Notes: generated from the letters alone by a model not told the origin. Positions 1-7,225 are shown, counted from the first letter of the stretch. The stretch: DNA of 12,552 bases from an uncultured Beijerinckiaceae bacterium (GCA_937863205.1 CALMGA010000128.1:1-12552), one strand, 5' to 3'. Numbers and translations are program-made.

Positions 1-6
1 GACATA

Positions 7-621
7 ATGGGGCCTCATCGCATCATGTCCAAGGTCATCTCGGTCTGCGGCCAGCGGGTTCGCTCCAGGCTCACGCGCACGACGCCAGCCATGGCTGCTT
101 TCGGCCTTGCCGCCGGGCTCGTCCTGATGCCCGGTACGGCCAACGCTGGTTTCTTCGAGCAACTGTTCGGCATTCAGCCGACGCCGGCGCCCGCTCCAGA
201 GGCGGCGCCCACTCTTGCGCCCCGAAGCTATGGCTATGTGCCCCGTCGTCTGGTCCATCGTCCGGTGCACAGGCATGTCGTCGCCGTCATCAAGTCGGAG
301 CGGCAAACCCCGACAGACCTGATGCATGACACGACCTTGCACAAGGGTGATGCGGTGATGATGAAGGATGGTCTTCACGTCTACGAAGGAAGCGACAAGT
401 CCATCCACGAGGCGGACGACTTCGTGCCGCTCGACGAATCCGGACTGTCCCGCAAGAGGCGGCTGGTTCTGGCCTCGATCGACACGACGCGCGCGTCCGT
501 CACCCAAAACGACAACGACACGCTGGCGTCCGGTCGATCCGCGGCGGTCGGCGCACCGATCAACGAGGGCTTCGCGTTTACCGACCCCAATGGCAAGAAG
601 CTGCGCTACGTCGGCCCTTGA
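7..621 (+). CDS. Exported protein of unknown function, Pro- and His/Arg-rich linker
   Basis: The product is 204 residues from the ATG at 7, or 198 from a second in-frame ATG at 25; the window edge hides any ribosome binding site for the first. Numbering from 25: a basic N-terminal region (Arg 11-18), a hydrophobic core at about 23-38 and an ANA-G cleavage site near 41 make a Sec signal peptide likely, so the mature protein starts GFFEQLFG and should be periplasmic. A Pro/Ala-rich stretch (51-66) and a basic His/Arg patch (74-84) follow. The folded part appears to be 107-153, with KGDAVMMKDGLHVYEG, a DDFVPL motif and a basic helix-like segment ending ASID. I recall similar C-terminal segments in unnamed exported proteins of Hyphomicrobiales, but cannot name a family. 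It converges on hdaA with a 34-bp gap. Coding status is well supported; function is unknown. Confidence 0.8.
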   Translation: MGPHRIMSKVISVCGQRVRSRLTRTTPAMAAFGLAAGLVLMPGTANAGFFEQLFGIQPTPAPAPEAAPTLAPRSYGYVPRRLVHRPVHRHVVAVIKSERQTPTDLMHDTTLHKGDAVMMKDGLHVYEGSDKSIHEADDFVPLDESGLSRKRRLVLASIDTTRASVTQNDNDTLASGRSAAVGAPINEGFAFTDPNGKKLRYVGP

Positions 622-655
622 TCGGGATCATCGACCGTCGCGGGGTCCGGCGGCT

Positions 656-1363
656 TCAGGTTTCGCCGTCCGCCAGGGCAGCGAGAATACCGGCCGCGAG
701 CGGGCGGGTGATACGCCGCCCCGCAGCAAGCGCCGCTTCGTCCACCGCCGCCACGAAGCGGTTGGCGGCATCGAGTGATTGCTCGCAATGGCGGGCGGCA
801 TAACTCACCACCTCCTCATCGATCGCGATCTGGCGATCTGCGAAGAGCTTGACGATGACCGCCTTGATCAGATCGGCGTCCGGTTGGTCGATCATCGCGA
901 TCGGGGCTAGCCGCAGCCGCGAGAGCAGGTCTGGCGTTCGCAGGTGCCATGACACCGGCGGCGTTCGCGCCGTCAGCAGCAGACCCATCTTCGTCTCGCG
1001 CATCGCGTTGAGGAAGTGGAACAGGTCGGCCTCGCGGATCTGCAACCTGTCACAATCTTCCAGCACAGCCGGCGTCTCGCATGGTTCAGGACGCGCGACG
1101 TTTTCGGCTTGAAGGAGTCGCGCTTCGCTCTTCTCAGTCCAGATCGCGGCGAGATGGCTCTTGCCGGATCCGGCGGGGCCGATCAGCAGTAGCACCGGGT
1201 CGGGCCAGTCCGGCCATCGCTGCACGGCGGCGTGGGCGGCCTCGTTGCAGGCGGAAACAAGGAATTCGTCGCGCGCGTAGGACGGATCGCGGGCGAGGTC
1301 GAGGACGAGTTGGCGCGCAGGGCGCCATCCACCCGTTCGTTCCCCATCCCGCGGTTCGCTCAT
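656..1363 (-). CDS. hdaA: HdaA, DnaA-homologous regulator of replication initiation
   Basis: The product is a 235-residue AAA+ protein related to DnaA domain III without the DNA-binding domain IV. In this family, Hda bound to the DNA polymerase sliding clamp stimulates ATP hydrolysis by DnaA and so prevents re-initiation. Visible features: an N-terminal clamp-binding-like motif QLVLDL (18-23), Walker A GPAGSGKS (62-69), a Walker B-like VLEDCD (100-105), a sensor-1-like LLLTARTPP (128-136) and the box VII arginine region DLLSRLRLA (145-153). The C-terminal lid helices end near RRITRPLAAGIL (216-227). The position where I expect the sensor-2 arginine reads CEQS, with Gln near 195. The start ATG at 1361-1363 overlaps the stop of the upstream permease gene as ATGA, implying translational coupling. 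An open frame runs on upstream to 2011 but only by reading perM out of frame. DnaA-family identity is firm; the HdaA name rests on length and context. Confidence 0.93.
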   Translation of the reverse strand: MSEPRDGERTGGWRPARQLVLDLARDPSYARDEFLVSACNEAAHAAVQRWPDWPDPVLLLIGPAGSGKSHLAAIWTEKSEARLLQAENVARPEPCETPAVLEDCDRLQIREADLFHFLNAMRETKMGLLLTARTPPVSWHLRTPDLLSRLRLAPIAMIDQPDADLIKAVIVKLFADRQIAIDEEVVSYAARHCEQSLDAANRFVAAVDEAALAAGRRITRPLAAGILAALADGET

Positions 1364-2562
1364 GCCGTGCGCGACTCCAGCGGCGGCGGCAGTGGTGCAA
1401 GGGAACCCGCGTCCTGCGACGACGGCTCGGTCGGTGCGAGGACCCGAACCTGGGGCTGAACCAGCATGGCGCCGGTGTAGATCGGGCTCTTCTTGTAGCG
1501 GTCGGCGCCGAAACGCAGAAGCACGCCGATGGCGGAGGCGACCGGCACGGCGACCAGCAGGCCGGTGAAACCGAACACGCTGCCGAAGCCGAGCAGTGCG
1601 AAGATGATCCAGACCGGATGCAGGCCGACCTTGTCGCCGACCAGCTTGGGCGACAGCACGTTGCCTTCCAGGAACTGCCCGATCAAAACGATGCCGAGGG
1701 CTTCCACCGGCAGGTGCCAGCTCGGCCAGCCCTGCACCACCGCGATCAGCAGCGACAGAACCAGCACCATCAGCGAGCCGACGTAGGGGATGAAGGCGAG
1801 CAGCCCGCCGGTGATGCCGATGAGGAGGCCGAAGTTCAACTGGATCAGGCTGAGCCCGATACCGTACCACGCCGCCAGGAACAGGCAAACGAGGCCCTGC
1901 CCGCGCAGAAACCCGGCCAGGGCGCGATCGATGTCGCGGGCGATGGCGCGAACGGTGTTGCGGTCGCGCGGTGGCACCAGCCCGTCGATCGATGCGATCA
2001 TCTTGGGCCAATCAACGAGCATGTAGAAGGCCACCACCGGCGTGATCACGACGAGCGAAAGCAGGTCGAGCAACGCCGCCCCGCGGGACAGCAGGCTGTT
2101 GCCGAAGCTGACGAACCAGTTCACCACCTTGTTGATGATGTCGTTGGCCGAACTCGACAGATCGGACAAGCGACCGCCCAGCCCGTATTTCTGCATCAGA
2201 TTGCCGATCCAGCCATGGGCGACCTGTTCGCCGGCGGAGGCGCCAAGCTCCTGTGCCTTGCGGACCAGATCGGGAAAGGTCTTGATGAAACCGGACACCT
2301 GCCGGGCCAGCATCGGCGAGAACAGGGCGATGGTGAGCGCGATCACCACCAGCGACACGACCAGGATCACCGAGGCCGCGCCGGCTCGACCGAGCCCGAC
2401 CCGCTCCAACCGATTGACCAGAGGATCAAGCAGATAGCCGATCACGAGGGCGACGACGAAGGGCGGCAGAACCGCCGAGAACAGCCAAAGAAGGCCGCAG
2501 AGTATGACAAAGGCAGCCAGCCAGAAGGCGGCTTGCCAGCCCAGAACGATGCCCCTTCCCAC
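1360..2562 (-). CDS. AI-2E family (PerM-like) permease
   Basis: The product is a 400-residue polytopic inner membrane protein of the AI-2E transporter/PerM family, whose substrates are mostly unproven. Hydrophobic segments lie at about 9-28, 31-48, 62-82, 164-184, 222-240, 244-277, 288-300 and 318-350. The non-membrane stretch at about 88-160 is the usual extracytoplasmic insertion. Family motifs include AFIPYVGS (256-263) and [18 protein letters not shown] (299-316), followed by a Pro/Ser-rich cytoplasmic tail from 373. The only usable start is GTG at 2560-2562, because a TGA lies in frame about 16 codons upstream; no well-placed ribosome binding site is visible, and a GGAGG sits too far upstream (complement of 2596-2600). 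The gene is divergent from purM and its TGA overlaps the hdaA ATG by four bases. I place the pair in one operon; no mechanistic link between permease and HdaA is shown. Confidence 0.9.
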   Translation of the reverse strand: MGRGIVLGWQAAFWLAAFVILCGLLWLFSAVLPPFVVALVIGYLLDPLVNRLERVGLGRAGAASVILVVSLVVIALTIALFSPMLARQVSGFIKTFPDLVRKAQELGASAGEQVAHGWIGNLMQKYGLGGRLSDLSSSANDIINKVVNWFVSFGNSLLSRGAALLDLLSLVVITPVVAFYMLVDWPKMIASIDGLVPPRDRNTVRAIARDIDRALAGFLRGQGLVCLFLAAWYGIGLSLIQLNFGLLIGITGGLLAFIPYVGSLMVLVLSLLIAVVQGWPSWHLPVEALGIVLIGQFLEGNVLSPKLVGDKVGLHPVWIIFALLGFGSVFGFTGLLVAVPVASAIGVLLRFGADRYKKSPIYTGAMLVQPQVRVLAPTEPSSQDAGSLAPLPPPLESRTA

Positions 2563-2722
2563 GATGCTTCGGTCTCGCTCGTTCGAGGCGCGCTGCCTCC
2601 GTCAAATGGCAGTGCACCCGGCCAGCGTCAATCCGTCGTCGCTTGACGTCGCGGTGCAACCGCCGGGTCCCGCCTCAACCCCATCAAATCCCGGACCGCC
2701 GCGCTTGCGCGTCGGGCGCGAG
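2563..2722. promoter_or_regulatory. Divergent intergenic region perM / purM
   Basis: This 160-bp gap separates two genes transcribed away from each other, so it must carry promoters for both. On the minus strand TTGACG (complement of 2626-2631) lies 17 bases before CATTTG (complement of 2603-2608), a possible -35/-10 pair with a poor -10. On the plus strand TTGACG at 2643-2648 has no convincing -10 partner. I recognise no purine riboswitch, PurR-type operator or strong hairpin. The promoter role of the region follows from gene orientation; the individual elements are weak guesses. Confidence 0.4.
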
Positions 2723-3832
2723 ATGCTTACGGCGTCAGGGGTGAACGATGATCTCCGCAGCAAGCCGCAGCCCGGCCTGACCTACGCCGATGCCGGCGTC
2801 GACATCGCGGCCGGCAACGCCTTGGTGGAGCGCATCCGGCCGCTGGTGCGCGCCACACGCCGGCCGGGCGCCGATGCCGAGATCGGCGGCTTCGGCGGCT
2901 TGTTCGACCTCAAGGCGGCAGGCTTCCTCGACCCGATCCTGGTTGCCGCCAACGACGGCGTCGGCTCCAAGGTGAAGATCGCCGCCGAAACCGGGCGGCA
3001 CGCCACGGTCGGCATCGACCTCGTCGCCATGTGCGTCAACGATCTCGTGGTTCAGGGTGCCGAGCCGCTGTTCTTTCTCGATTATTTCGCCACCGGCCGG
3101 CTCGATCCGGCTGTTGGCGCGGCCGTGGTGGAGGGGATCGCCAGCGGCTGCCGGGAGGCGGGCGCCGCGCTGATCGGCGGGGAAACGGCGGAAATGCCCG
3201 GCCTCTACGCCGGCCGCGACTACGATCTTGCCGGCTTCGCCGTCGGCGCGGCCGAGCGCGGGCAGCTGCTGCCGCGCCCCGACATCGCACCGGGCGATCT
3301 CGTGCTCGGCCTGTCGTCGAGCGGCGTGCACTCGAACGGCTTCTCGCTGGTGCGCCGCATCGTGGCCGCGAGCGGCCTCGCCTGGACCGATCCCGCCCCC
3401 TTTGCCACTGGCGCGGATCTCGCGGACGCGCTGCTCACCCCGACCCGCATCTACGTCAAGCCGATCCTCGCCGCCCTGCGCGCGCAGGGGACGCGCTTCG
3501 GCGTGAAGGGGCTCGCCCACATCACCGGCGGCGGCTTCCCCGACAACATCCCGCGCGTGCTGCCCGAGAGCTGCACCGCCCTCGTCGACCTGTCCGCCAT
3601 TCCCGTGCCTCCGGTGTTCGGCTGGCTGGCGCGGGCCGGCGGCGTTCGCGAGCCCGAAATGTTGCGCACGTTCAACTGCGGGATCGGGATGATCGCCGTG
3701 ATCGCCGCAGCCGAGCGCGATGCTGTTGTCGCCGCACTCGCCGCCGCAGGCGAGCGGCCGGTGGCGCTGGGTCGCATCGTCGTGCGCGGCGAGGGTCCGG
3801 GCGTCCGCTTCACCGGGCGCCTCGCCCTGTGA
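2723..3832 (+). CDS. purM: Phosphoribosylformylglycinamidine cyclo-ligase (AIR synthetase)
   Basis: PurM performs the fifth step of de novo purine synthesis in the cytoplasm, closing FGAM to aminoimidazole ribonucleotide with ATP. From the ATG at 2723 the product is 369 residues, slightly longer than the usual 345-355. A GTG at 2741, six codons on, would give 363 and is a real alternative; GGGCGCGAG just before 2723 is a weak binding site in favour of the first. Diagnostic motifs: [14 protein letters not shown] (19-32), [11 protein letters not shown] (77-87), [13 protein letters not shown] (103-115), GGETAEMPG (152-160), [13 protein letters not shown] (199-211), [13 protein letters not shown] (266-278) and TFNCGIGM (316-323). 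All are intact, so the enzyme should be active. The frame remains open upstream to 2504 but that part is antisense to perM. purN follows after 13 bases in the same direction. Confidence 0.97.
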   Translation: MLTASGVNDDLRSKPQPGLTYADAGVDIAAGNALVERIRPLVRATRRPGADAEIGGFGGLFDLKAAGFLDPILVAANDGVGSKVKIAAETGRHATVGIDLVAMCVNDLVVQGAEPLFFLDYFATGRLDPAVGAAVVEGIASGCREAGAALIGGETAEMPGLYAGRDYDLAGFAVGAAERGQLLPRPDIAPGDLVLGLSSSGVHSNGFSLVRRIVAASGLAWTDPAPFATGADLADALLTPTRIYVKPILAALRAQGTRFGVKGLAHITGGGFPDNIPRVLPESCTALVDLSAIPVPPVFGWLARAGGVREPEMLRTFNCGIGMIAVIAAAERDAVVAALAAAGERPVALGRIVVRGEGPGVRFTGRLAL

Positions 3833-3845
3833 GGACCGGCCGCCC

Positions 3846-4502
3846 TTGAGGAACACGCGGATCCGCACCGCGATCCTGATCTCCGGTCGCGGCTCCAACA
3901 TGGAAGCGCTGATCGAGGCGGCGCGCGCGCCGGATTATCCTGCGGAGATCTCCCTCGTGCTGTCCAACCGCCCGGAGGCGCCCGGCCTGAGACGGGCCCG
4001 CGACCTCGGCGTCGCCGTGGGCGCCGTGGACCACAAGATCTACGCCGGCCGCGAGGATTTCGAGCGCTCGATGCAGGCGATGCTGCAGATCCACCGGATC
4101 GGCCTCGTCTGCATGGCCGGGTTCATGCGCATGGTGACGCCCTGGTTCGTCGGGCAATGGCAGGGGCGCATGCTCAACGTCCACCCCGCCCTGCTGCCGG
4201 CCTATCGCGGTCTCGACACCCACGCGCGGGCTCTGGCCGACGGCGTCAAGATCCACGGATGCACCGTGCATTTCGTCGTGCCGGCGATGGACGAGGGACC
4301 GATCCTCGCGCAGGCGGCGGTGCCCGTGCTCGACGGCGACACGGTCGGGAGCCTCGCCGCCCGGGTGCTGGCGCAGGAGCACCGCATCTATCCCGCCGCC
4401 CTGGCTCGCGTCGCCGCCGGCGGCCTCACCGTGCAGGGCAACAGGGTGTACGATCCCGTCCCCGCCCGCGAAGCGGAGGCGCTGGCCGTACCGCCGCCGT
4501 GA
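3846..4502 (+). CDS. purN: Phosphoribosylglycinamide formyltransferase
   Basis: PurN transfers the formyl group of 10-formyltetrahydrofolate to glycinamide ribonucleotide, the third step of purine synthesis. The 218-residue product has the phosphate-binding SGRGSN (13-18) near the N terminus, CMAGFMR (89-95), and the catalytic region NVHPALLPAYRG (111-122). The conserved catalytic Asn 111, His 113 and Asp 149 (in MDEGPILAQ) are all present, and HGCTVHFV (137-144) matches the family. I place the start at TTG 3846-3848: GAGGA at 3831-3835, overlapping the purM stop region, is a well-spaced binding site, and the predicted N terminus (RNTRIRTAILISGRGSN) matches the normal family beginning. An upstream extension to 3720 in this frame only overlaps purM. 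Gap to purM is 13 bases, so the two are probably cotranscribed and perhaps coupled. Confidence 0.96.
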   Translation: MRNTRIRTAILISGRGSNMEALIEAARAPDYPAEISLVLSNRPEAPGLRRARDLGVAVGAVDHKIYAGREDFERSMQAMLQIHRIGLVCMAGFMRMVTPWFVGQWQGRMLNVHPALLPAYRGLDTHARALADGVKIHGCTVHFVVPAMDEGPILAQAAVPVLDGDTVGSLAARVLAQEHRIYPAALARVAAGGLTVQGNRVYDPVPAREAEALAVPPP

Positions 4503-4517
4503 TCCCACAGCCGCAAG

Positions 4518-4538
4518 CCCGCCACCGCGCGAGGCGGG
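4518..4538. terminator. Weak hairpin between convergent purN and secreted-protein gene
   Basis: CCCGCC (4518-4523) and GGCGGG (4533-4538) form a six-base GC stem around a nine-base loop. AAAA follows on the plus strand, so no U tract follows the hairpin for purN. A second tiny inverted repeat, TCGGG-G-CCCGA, lies at 4545-4555, directly beside the opposing stop codon. The location between two convergent genes fits a shared terminator, but the lack of a U tract makes this uncertain. Confidence 0.3.
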
Positions 4539-4555
4539 AAAAGGTCGGGGCCCGA

Positions 4556-5140
4556 TCAGGACGGGGCGATGACCTTGAACGGCTGCGAGGTCGTCATCGT
4601 CTTGCCGCCGTTGAGGTCGCGGAACCGCAGTTCGAGCGTGTACTGGCCGGGCGGCAGGACCTTGATGCCGAGCGAGCCGGTCAGATAAACGTCGCGGCGC
4701 CGCGTGCGCGTCTTGCTGTTGAGCGCGAAGAACTTCTCCTTCGTAAAGATCGCGTTGCCGCCGTCGTCCTTCAGAACGAGGTCCGCGCTCACGCCGTAGG
4801 AGAGCAGGCCGCCGTCCTTCTTGAAGGTGACGCCGATCGGCTCGACGTAGAAGACGACCTGTTCCGACGCCTTATACTCGTTGCTGCCGCGCGGGTCATA
4901 GTCGCCGAGCAACGTGGCCTCGCGTTCCACCAGGGTGAAGACCTGCGCCGTGAGCGGCAAGGCGTCGGCGGCCGCGTCGGCCTCGGCCTGCTTCGCCCGA
5001 TAGGCGTCGACTCCGCCGGCGGGCGCCGTCTTGGCGACCCCGGCGCCACCCTCGACCGCGCTGCCGAGGTCGTCGAAAGGTCCGGCCGCCGCCGGTGCCG
5101 AAAGCAGCAGAGCCGCCGCGATGATGGAGATCGTTCGCAT
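4556..5140 (-). CDS. Secreted protein of unknown function downstream of ndk
   Basis: The 194-residue product starts with a clear signal peptide (RTISIIAAALLLSAPAAA, cleavage near 19-20), so it should be periplasmic or secreted. The start ATG at 5138-5140 has a strong GGAGGG seven bases upstream. After an Ala-rich, probably helical or disordered linker (27-62), the remainder looks beta-rich: GDYDPRGSNEYKASEQVVFYVEP (79-101), YGVSADLVLKDDGG (115-128), then LPPGQYTLELRFRDLNGGK (162-180) and a final strand to the C terminus. The PPGQYTLELRF pattern and alternating strands suggest an Ig-like sandwich; this is inference. I recall similar unnamed proteins in Hyphomicrobiales but no tested function. 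It lies 22 bases after ndk in the same direction, so it is probably in the ndk transcript. No catalytic motif is evident. Confidence 0.87.
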   Translation of the reverse strand: MRTISIIAAALLLSAPAAAGPFDDLGSAVEGGAGVAKTAPAGGVDAYRAKQAEADAAADALPLTAQVFTLVEREATLLGDYDPRGSNEYKASEQVVFYVEPIGVTFKKDGGLLSYGVSADLVLKDDGGNAIFTKEKFFALNSKTRTRRRDVYLTGSLGIKVLPPGQYTLELRFRDLNGGKTMTTSQPFKVIAPS

Positions 5141-5162
5141 GTTCCAGCCCTCCGCCGCAGCC

Positions 5163-5585
5163 TTAGCCGACGATCTCGTTGCCGCAGAACCATTGCGCGA
5201 TTTCGACCTCCGCCGTTTCGACGGCATCCGAACCGTGGGCGGAGTTTTCGCCCACGGAAAGCGCGTGGGCCGCGCGGATGGTGCCCGGCTCGGCCTTGGC
5301 CGGATCGGTGGCGCCGAGCACGTCGCGGTAGGCCTTGATCGCGTTCTCGCCTTCCAGCACCTGCACCACTACCGGGCCGGCGATCATGCTGCCGACGAGT
5401 TCGCCGAAGAAGGGGCGCGCCTTGTGCACGGCATAGAAGGTTTCCGCCTGCTCGCGGGTCATGCGCAGGCGCTTCTGCGCCACGATGCGCAGGCCGGCGG
5501 CTTCGATCAGCGCGTTGACGGCTCCCGTCAGGTTTCGGCGCGTCGCATCCGGCTTGAGGATGGAGAAAGTGCGTTCGATCGCCAT
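5163..5585 (-). CDS. ndk: Nucleoside diphosphate kinase
   Basis: Ndk passes the terminal phosphate of ATP to other NDPs and dNDPs through a phosphohistidine, balancing NTP pools. The product is 140 residues, the standard bacterial length. Visible features: [14 protein letters not shown] (4-17) with the invariant Lys 11, [14 protein letters not shown] (51-64) ahead of the [13 protein letters not shown] segment (70-82), [18 protein letters not shown] (87-104), and the active-site HGSD with the phospho-accepting His 117, followed by the helix [13 protein letters not shown]. The ATG at 5583-5585 has AGGA ten bases upstream; the 21 residues that the open frame could add upstream are Pro/Ala-rich and not family-like. 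It is followed after 22 bases by the secreted-protein gene. All key residues are intact. Confidence 0.97.
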   Translation of the reverse strand: MAIERTFSILKPDATRRNLTGAVNALIEAAGLRIVAQKRLRMTREQAETFYAVHKARPFFGELVGSMIAGPVVVQVLEGENAIKAYRDVLGATDPAKAEPGTIRAAHALSVGENSAHGSDAVETAEVEIAQWFCGNEIVG

Positions 5586-5620
5586 GGGGCTGAAGTCCTG
5601 CGGTGCCGGTTGAAGCGCCG

Positions 5621-5648
5621 GTGTAGCCAGGGGGGTCGGGCAAGGCAA
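5621..5648 (-). promoter_or_regulatory. Possible ndk promoter
   Basis: In the 115-bp gap upstream of ndk, TTGCCT (complement of 5643-5648) and CTACAC (complement of 5621-5626) are 16 bases apart and would start transcription near 5613, giving a leader of about 27 bases. Both boxes are imperfect sigma-70 matches of the relaxed kind found in alphaproteobacteria. The gap after the DUF1275 stop is consistent with a separate ndk promoter. Confidence 0.25.
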
Positions 5649-5700
5649 GCCGCAGCGGCCGCGATGCCGGGCGACCGACCCCTGGAGTTCTGCCAGGCGG

Positions 5701-6429
5701 TCACTCCAAGCGGGGCCGGATGAGCGCGGCGGCCGGCGGACGGGGAAGCAGCAGCGCCAGGCACAACAGGGCGAGGGCGCCGGCCGGCACGAGAAGGGTG
5801 AGGAGATCGAGGCGCAGGGTGAGCAGCCCGCCGCATACCGCGCCGCAAAAGAAGCTGAGGATCACCGCGGCGAGGGGGCCGGCGTCCCTGAGTTTGGACG
5901 CGCTGGGCGGCGTCAGGCCTTCGGCGACGAGGCTGGAGAAAGCCTGCAGGTTGCCGGTCATGAACACCGAATTATAGGTGCGCTGCCCCAGCGAACGGAA
6001 GCTGGTGTTCTGCATGGCCGTGCTCATCGTGATGATCGGCACCAGGACACGATTTTCGAAGTGGTGGGGCAGCAGGGCGAGACCGCCGAGCACCAGGATT
6101 TCCACCAGAAGCGCGAAGATCTGCGGCCGACCGCGCAAGATCCGACGCATTCCATCGCGCATCAGCCCCTGGGCGATCACGACGCCCACGATGTAGGCGA
6201 GGATCGGCAGGACATAGATCGCGAGGCGATTGTCGGAGCCAAGATTGAGGCCGAGCAGAACCATGTTGCCGGTCATGAAGCTCGCGAACGCATGCCCATG
6301 ACCGACATAGGCGAAGGCGTCGAGCAGTCCGGCGCCGGCCGACAGCACCACCGCCGTCACGAGGCCGTCTGGTCGAAGAAGCGAAGCTCCTTCCGCGGCG
6401 GCGGACGGCCTGTTGGCAGAAGCGCTCAT
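5701..6429 (-). CDS. DUF1275 (YoaK-like) membrane protein
   Basis: The 242-residue product is an inner membrane protein of the DUF1275/YoaK family, whose biochemical role is not established. Hydrophobic segments lie at about 22-40, 46-62, 70-88, 104-120, 127-140, 186-204 and 206-228. The family hallmark is the pair of near-identical motifs in equivalent halves: [11 protein letters not shown] at 51-61 and [12 protein letters not shown] at 156-167, each preceded by an aromatic/polar segment ([12 protein letters not shown] and [15 protein letters not shown]). The second half also has the AMQN motif (138-141). This suggests an ancient internal duplication. The start is ATG at 6427-6429; no strong binding site is visible. 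It begins 42 bases after the stop of the 134-residue gene in the same direction and is probably cotranscribed with it. Confidence 0.92.
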   Translation of the reverse strand: MSASANRPSAAAEGASLLRPDGLVTAVVLSAGAGLLDAFAYVGHGHAFASFMTGNMVLLGLNLGSDNRLAIYVLPILAYIVGVVIAQGLMRDGMRRILRGRPQIFALLVEILVLGGLALLPHHFENRVLVPIITMSTAMQNTSFRSLGQRTYNSVFMTGNLQAFSSLVAEGLTPPSASKLRDAGPLAAVILSFFCGAVCGGLLTLRLDLLTLLVPAGALALLCLALLLPRPPAAALIRPRLE

Positions 6430-6471
6430 GCGACGGCGCTCAGAACGAAGCGTGGGTGGACAAGCGCGGCC

Positions 6472-6876
6472 CTACCCTGCGCCGGGCACGGATTGGTTGC
6501 CGGCAAGTGTCGATGCCCGCCGCTGCGCCGCCCGTCCGCGAAGGCTCGCCTCGTTGAGGGCCCGCAACGTTTCGGGATGCGTCGCGATCGACTCGGCTAC
6601 GCGCACGGCGGCTTCGAGCTGATCTTCGCTCAAATGACGGATCGCCGGGCGGGAGACGGTTCGCGTCCAGGGCGCGCCCAGGATCGCATCGAGGCAGACG
6701 CGCATGAAGCAGTGATCGAGCGAAATGGGCCAGTCGCGCTCCCGCGCCATGGCCGGCAGAACCCTCCGCGTCAGGTCGAGCCAGCGACGGAGGGCAACGG
6801 CGCGTCGGCCCGACGCTCCCTCATCGCCGGCATCCAGGCGCGGCAGACGCGGATCCGGCGCACGCCGACTTAGCAT
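6472..6876 (-). CDS. Small conserved protein of unknown function
   Basis: The product is 134 residues from the ATG at 6874-6876. The first 27 residues are Arg/Pro-rich and look disordered. From about 28 it resembles a small helical family I recall from alphaproteobacteria, sometimes loosely annotated as a GCN5-related acetyltransferase although no acetyl-CoA binding motif can be seen. Recognisable elements are RRWLDLTRRVLPAM (30-43), WPISLDHCFMRVCLDAILGAPW (49-70) and RPAIRHLSEDQLEAAV (76-91), then LRALNEASLRGR (104-115). LDHCF with a Cys at 56 and a second at 61 is the most conserved-looking core. The C-terminal 20 residues are low-complexity. No good ribosome binding site lies upstream and a longer frame to 6972 exists, so the start is uncertain. 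It sits between the DUF2188-type and DUF1275 genes with gaps of 25 and 42 bases. Confidence 0.7.
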   Translation of the reverse strand: MLSRRAPDPRLPRLDAGDEGASGRRAVALRRWLDLTRRVLPAMARERDWPISLDHCFMRVCLDAILGAPWTRTVSRPAIRHLSEDQLEAAVRVAESIATHPETLRALNEASLRGRAAQRRASTLAGNQSVPGAG

Positions 6877-6901
6877 GCGCGGGTCTGAAGAAGAAGGCCA
6901 A

Positions 6902-7153
6902 TCAGTCCTCGACATCGGCCGACGGGCGGTCGCCCCCGGTGGCGGTCTCGACCTTCCAGCGACCGTCGGCATCCTGATACTCGATCACCTCGTCGTCGCC
7001 GCCGCGCTGCTGCTCGGCCGCGACGGCTTCGGCGGCGTCATGGGCCTCCTGATGCGTCGCAAAGGTTTCGGAAAACACGTCGCCGAGCTTGTAGGCCCAA
7101 CCTCCGTCATGCTCCACCACGGTGTAGGTCACCTTTGCCATGTCGTTTGCCAT
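6902..7153 (-). CDS. DUF2188-type small protein
   Basis: The 83-residue acidic, soluble product resembles the DUF2188 family: YTVVEHDGGWAYKLGDVFSETF (10-31), then a helix rich in Ala/Glu (THQEAHDAAEAVAAEQQ, 33-49) and a last strand pair ending DADGRWKVETATGGDRP (61-77). The pattern fits the short beta-alpha-beta module in which one strand carries GGWxxK and the other DGRW. Family members have no established activity. Start choice: ATG at 7151-7153 has AGGGGA five bases upstream and is preferred over the ATG four codons later (7139-7141) or the longer frame to 7219. The 134-residue gene follows after 25 bases, so both are likely on one transcript. Confidence 0.85.
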   Translation of the reverse strand: MANDMAKVTYTVVEHDGGWAYKLGDVFSETFATHQEAHDAAEAVAAEQQRGGDDEVIEYQDADGRWKVETATGGDRPSADVED

Positions 7154-7225
7154 GTCGTTCCCCTGTCTGCCGGGCGGCGAACGGGCGCATGCGCCGCGCG
7201 GTTCCGGCGCCGTTGACAACCTGAT

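Noticed and set aside
1364..2011. N-terminal extension of the hdaA frame upstream of 1363
   Set aside because: The extension is an Arg/Pro-rich out-of-frame reading of perM, and the ATG at 1361-1363 gives a normal Hda length and N-terminal clamp motif.
1081..2646. 521-codon plus-strand open frame antisense to hdaA and perM
   Set aside because: Composition is Arg/Gln/His/Asp-rich without any domain, as expected from the complement of a GC-rich gene; the minus strand encodes recognisable proteins over the whole span.
2504..2722. Extension of the purM frame upstream of 2723
   Set aside because: It crosses the divergent promoter region and the perM start and has no PurM similarity.
2735..3901. 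388-codon minus-strand frame opposite purM
   Set aside because: It is a low-information shadow of purM, rich in Ala/Gly/Arg/His and without motifs.
4157..5338. 393-codon plus-strand frame over purN, the secreted protein and ndk
   Set aside because: It overlaps three better-supported genes in other frames and has no recognisable domain.
6061..6873. 270-codon plus-strand frame antisense to the DUF1275 and 134-residue genes
   Set aside because: It is His/Gln/Arg-rich shadow sequence; the minus-strand products have membrane segments and family motifs.
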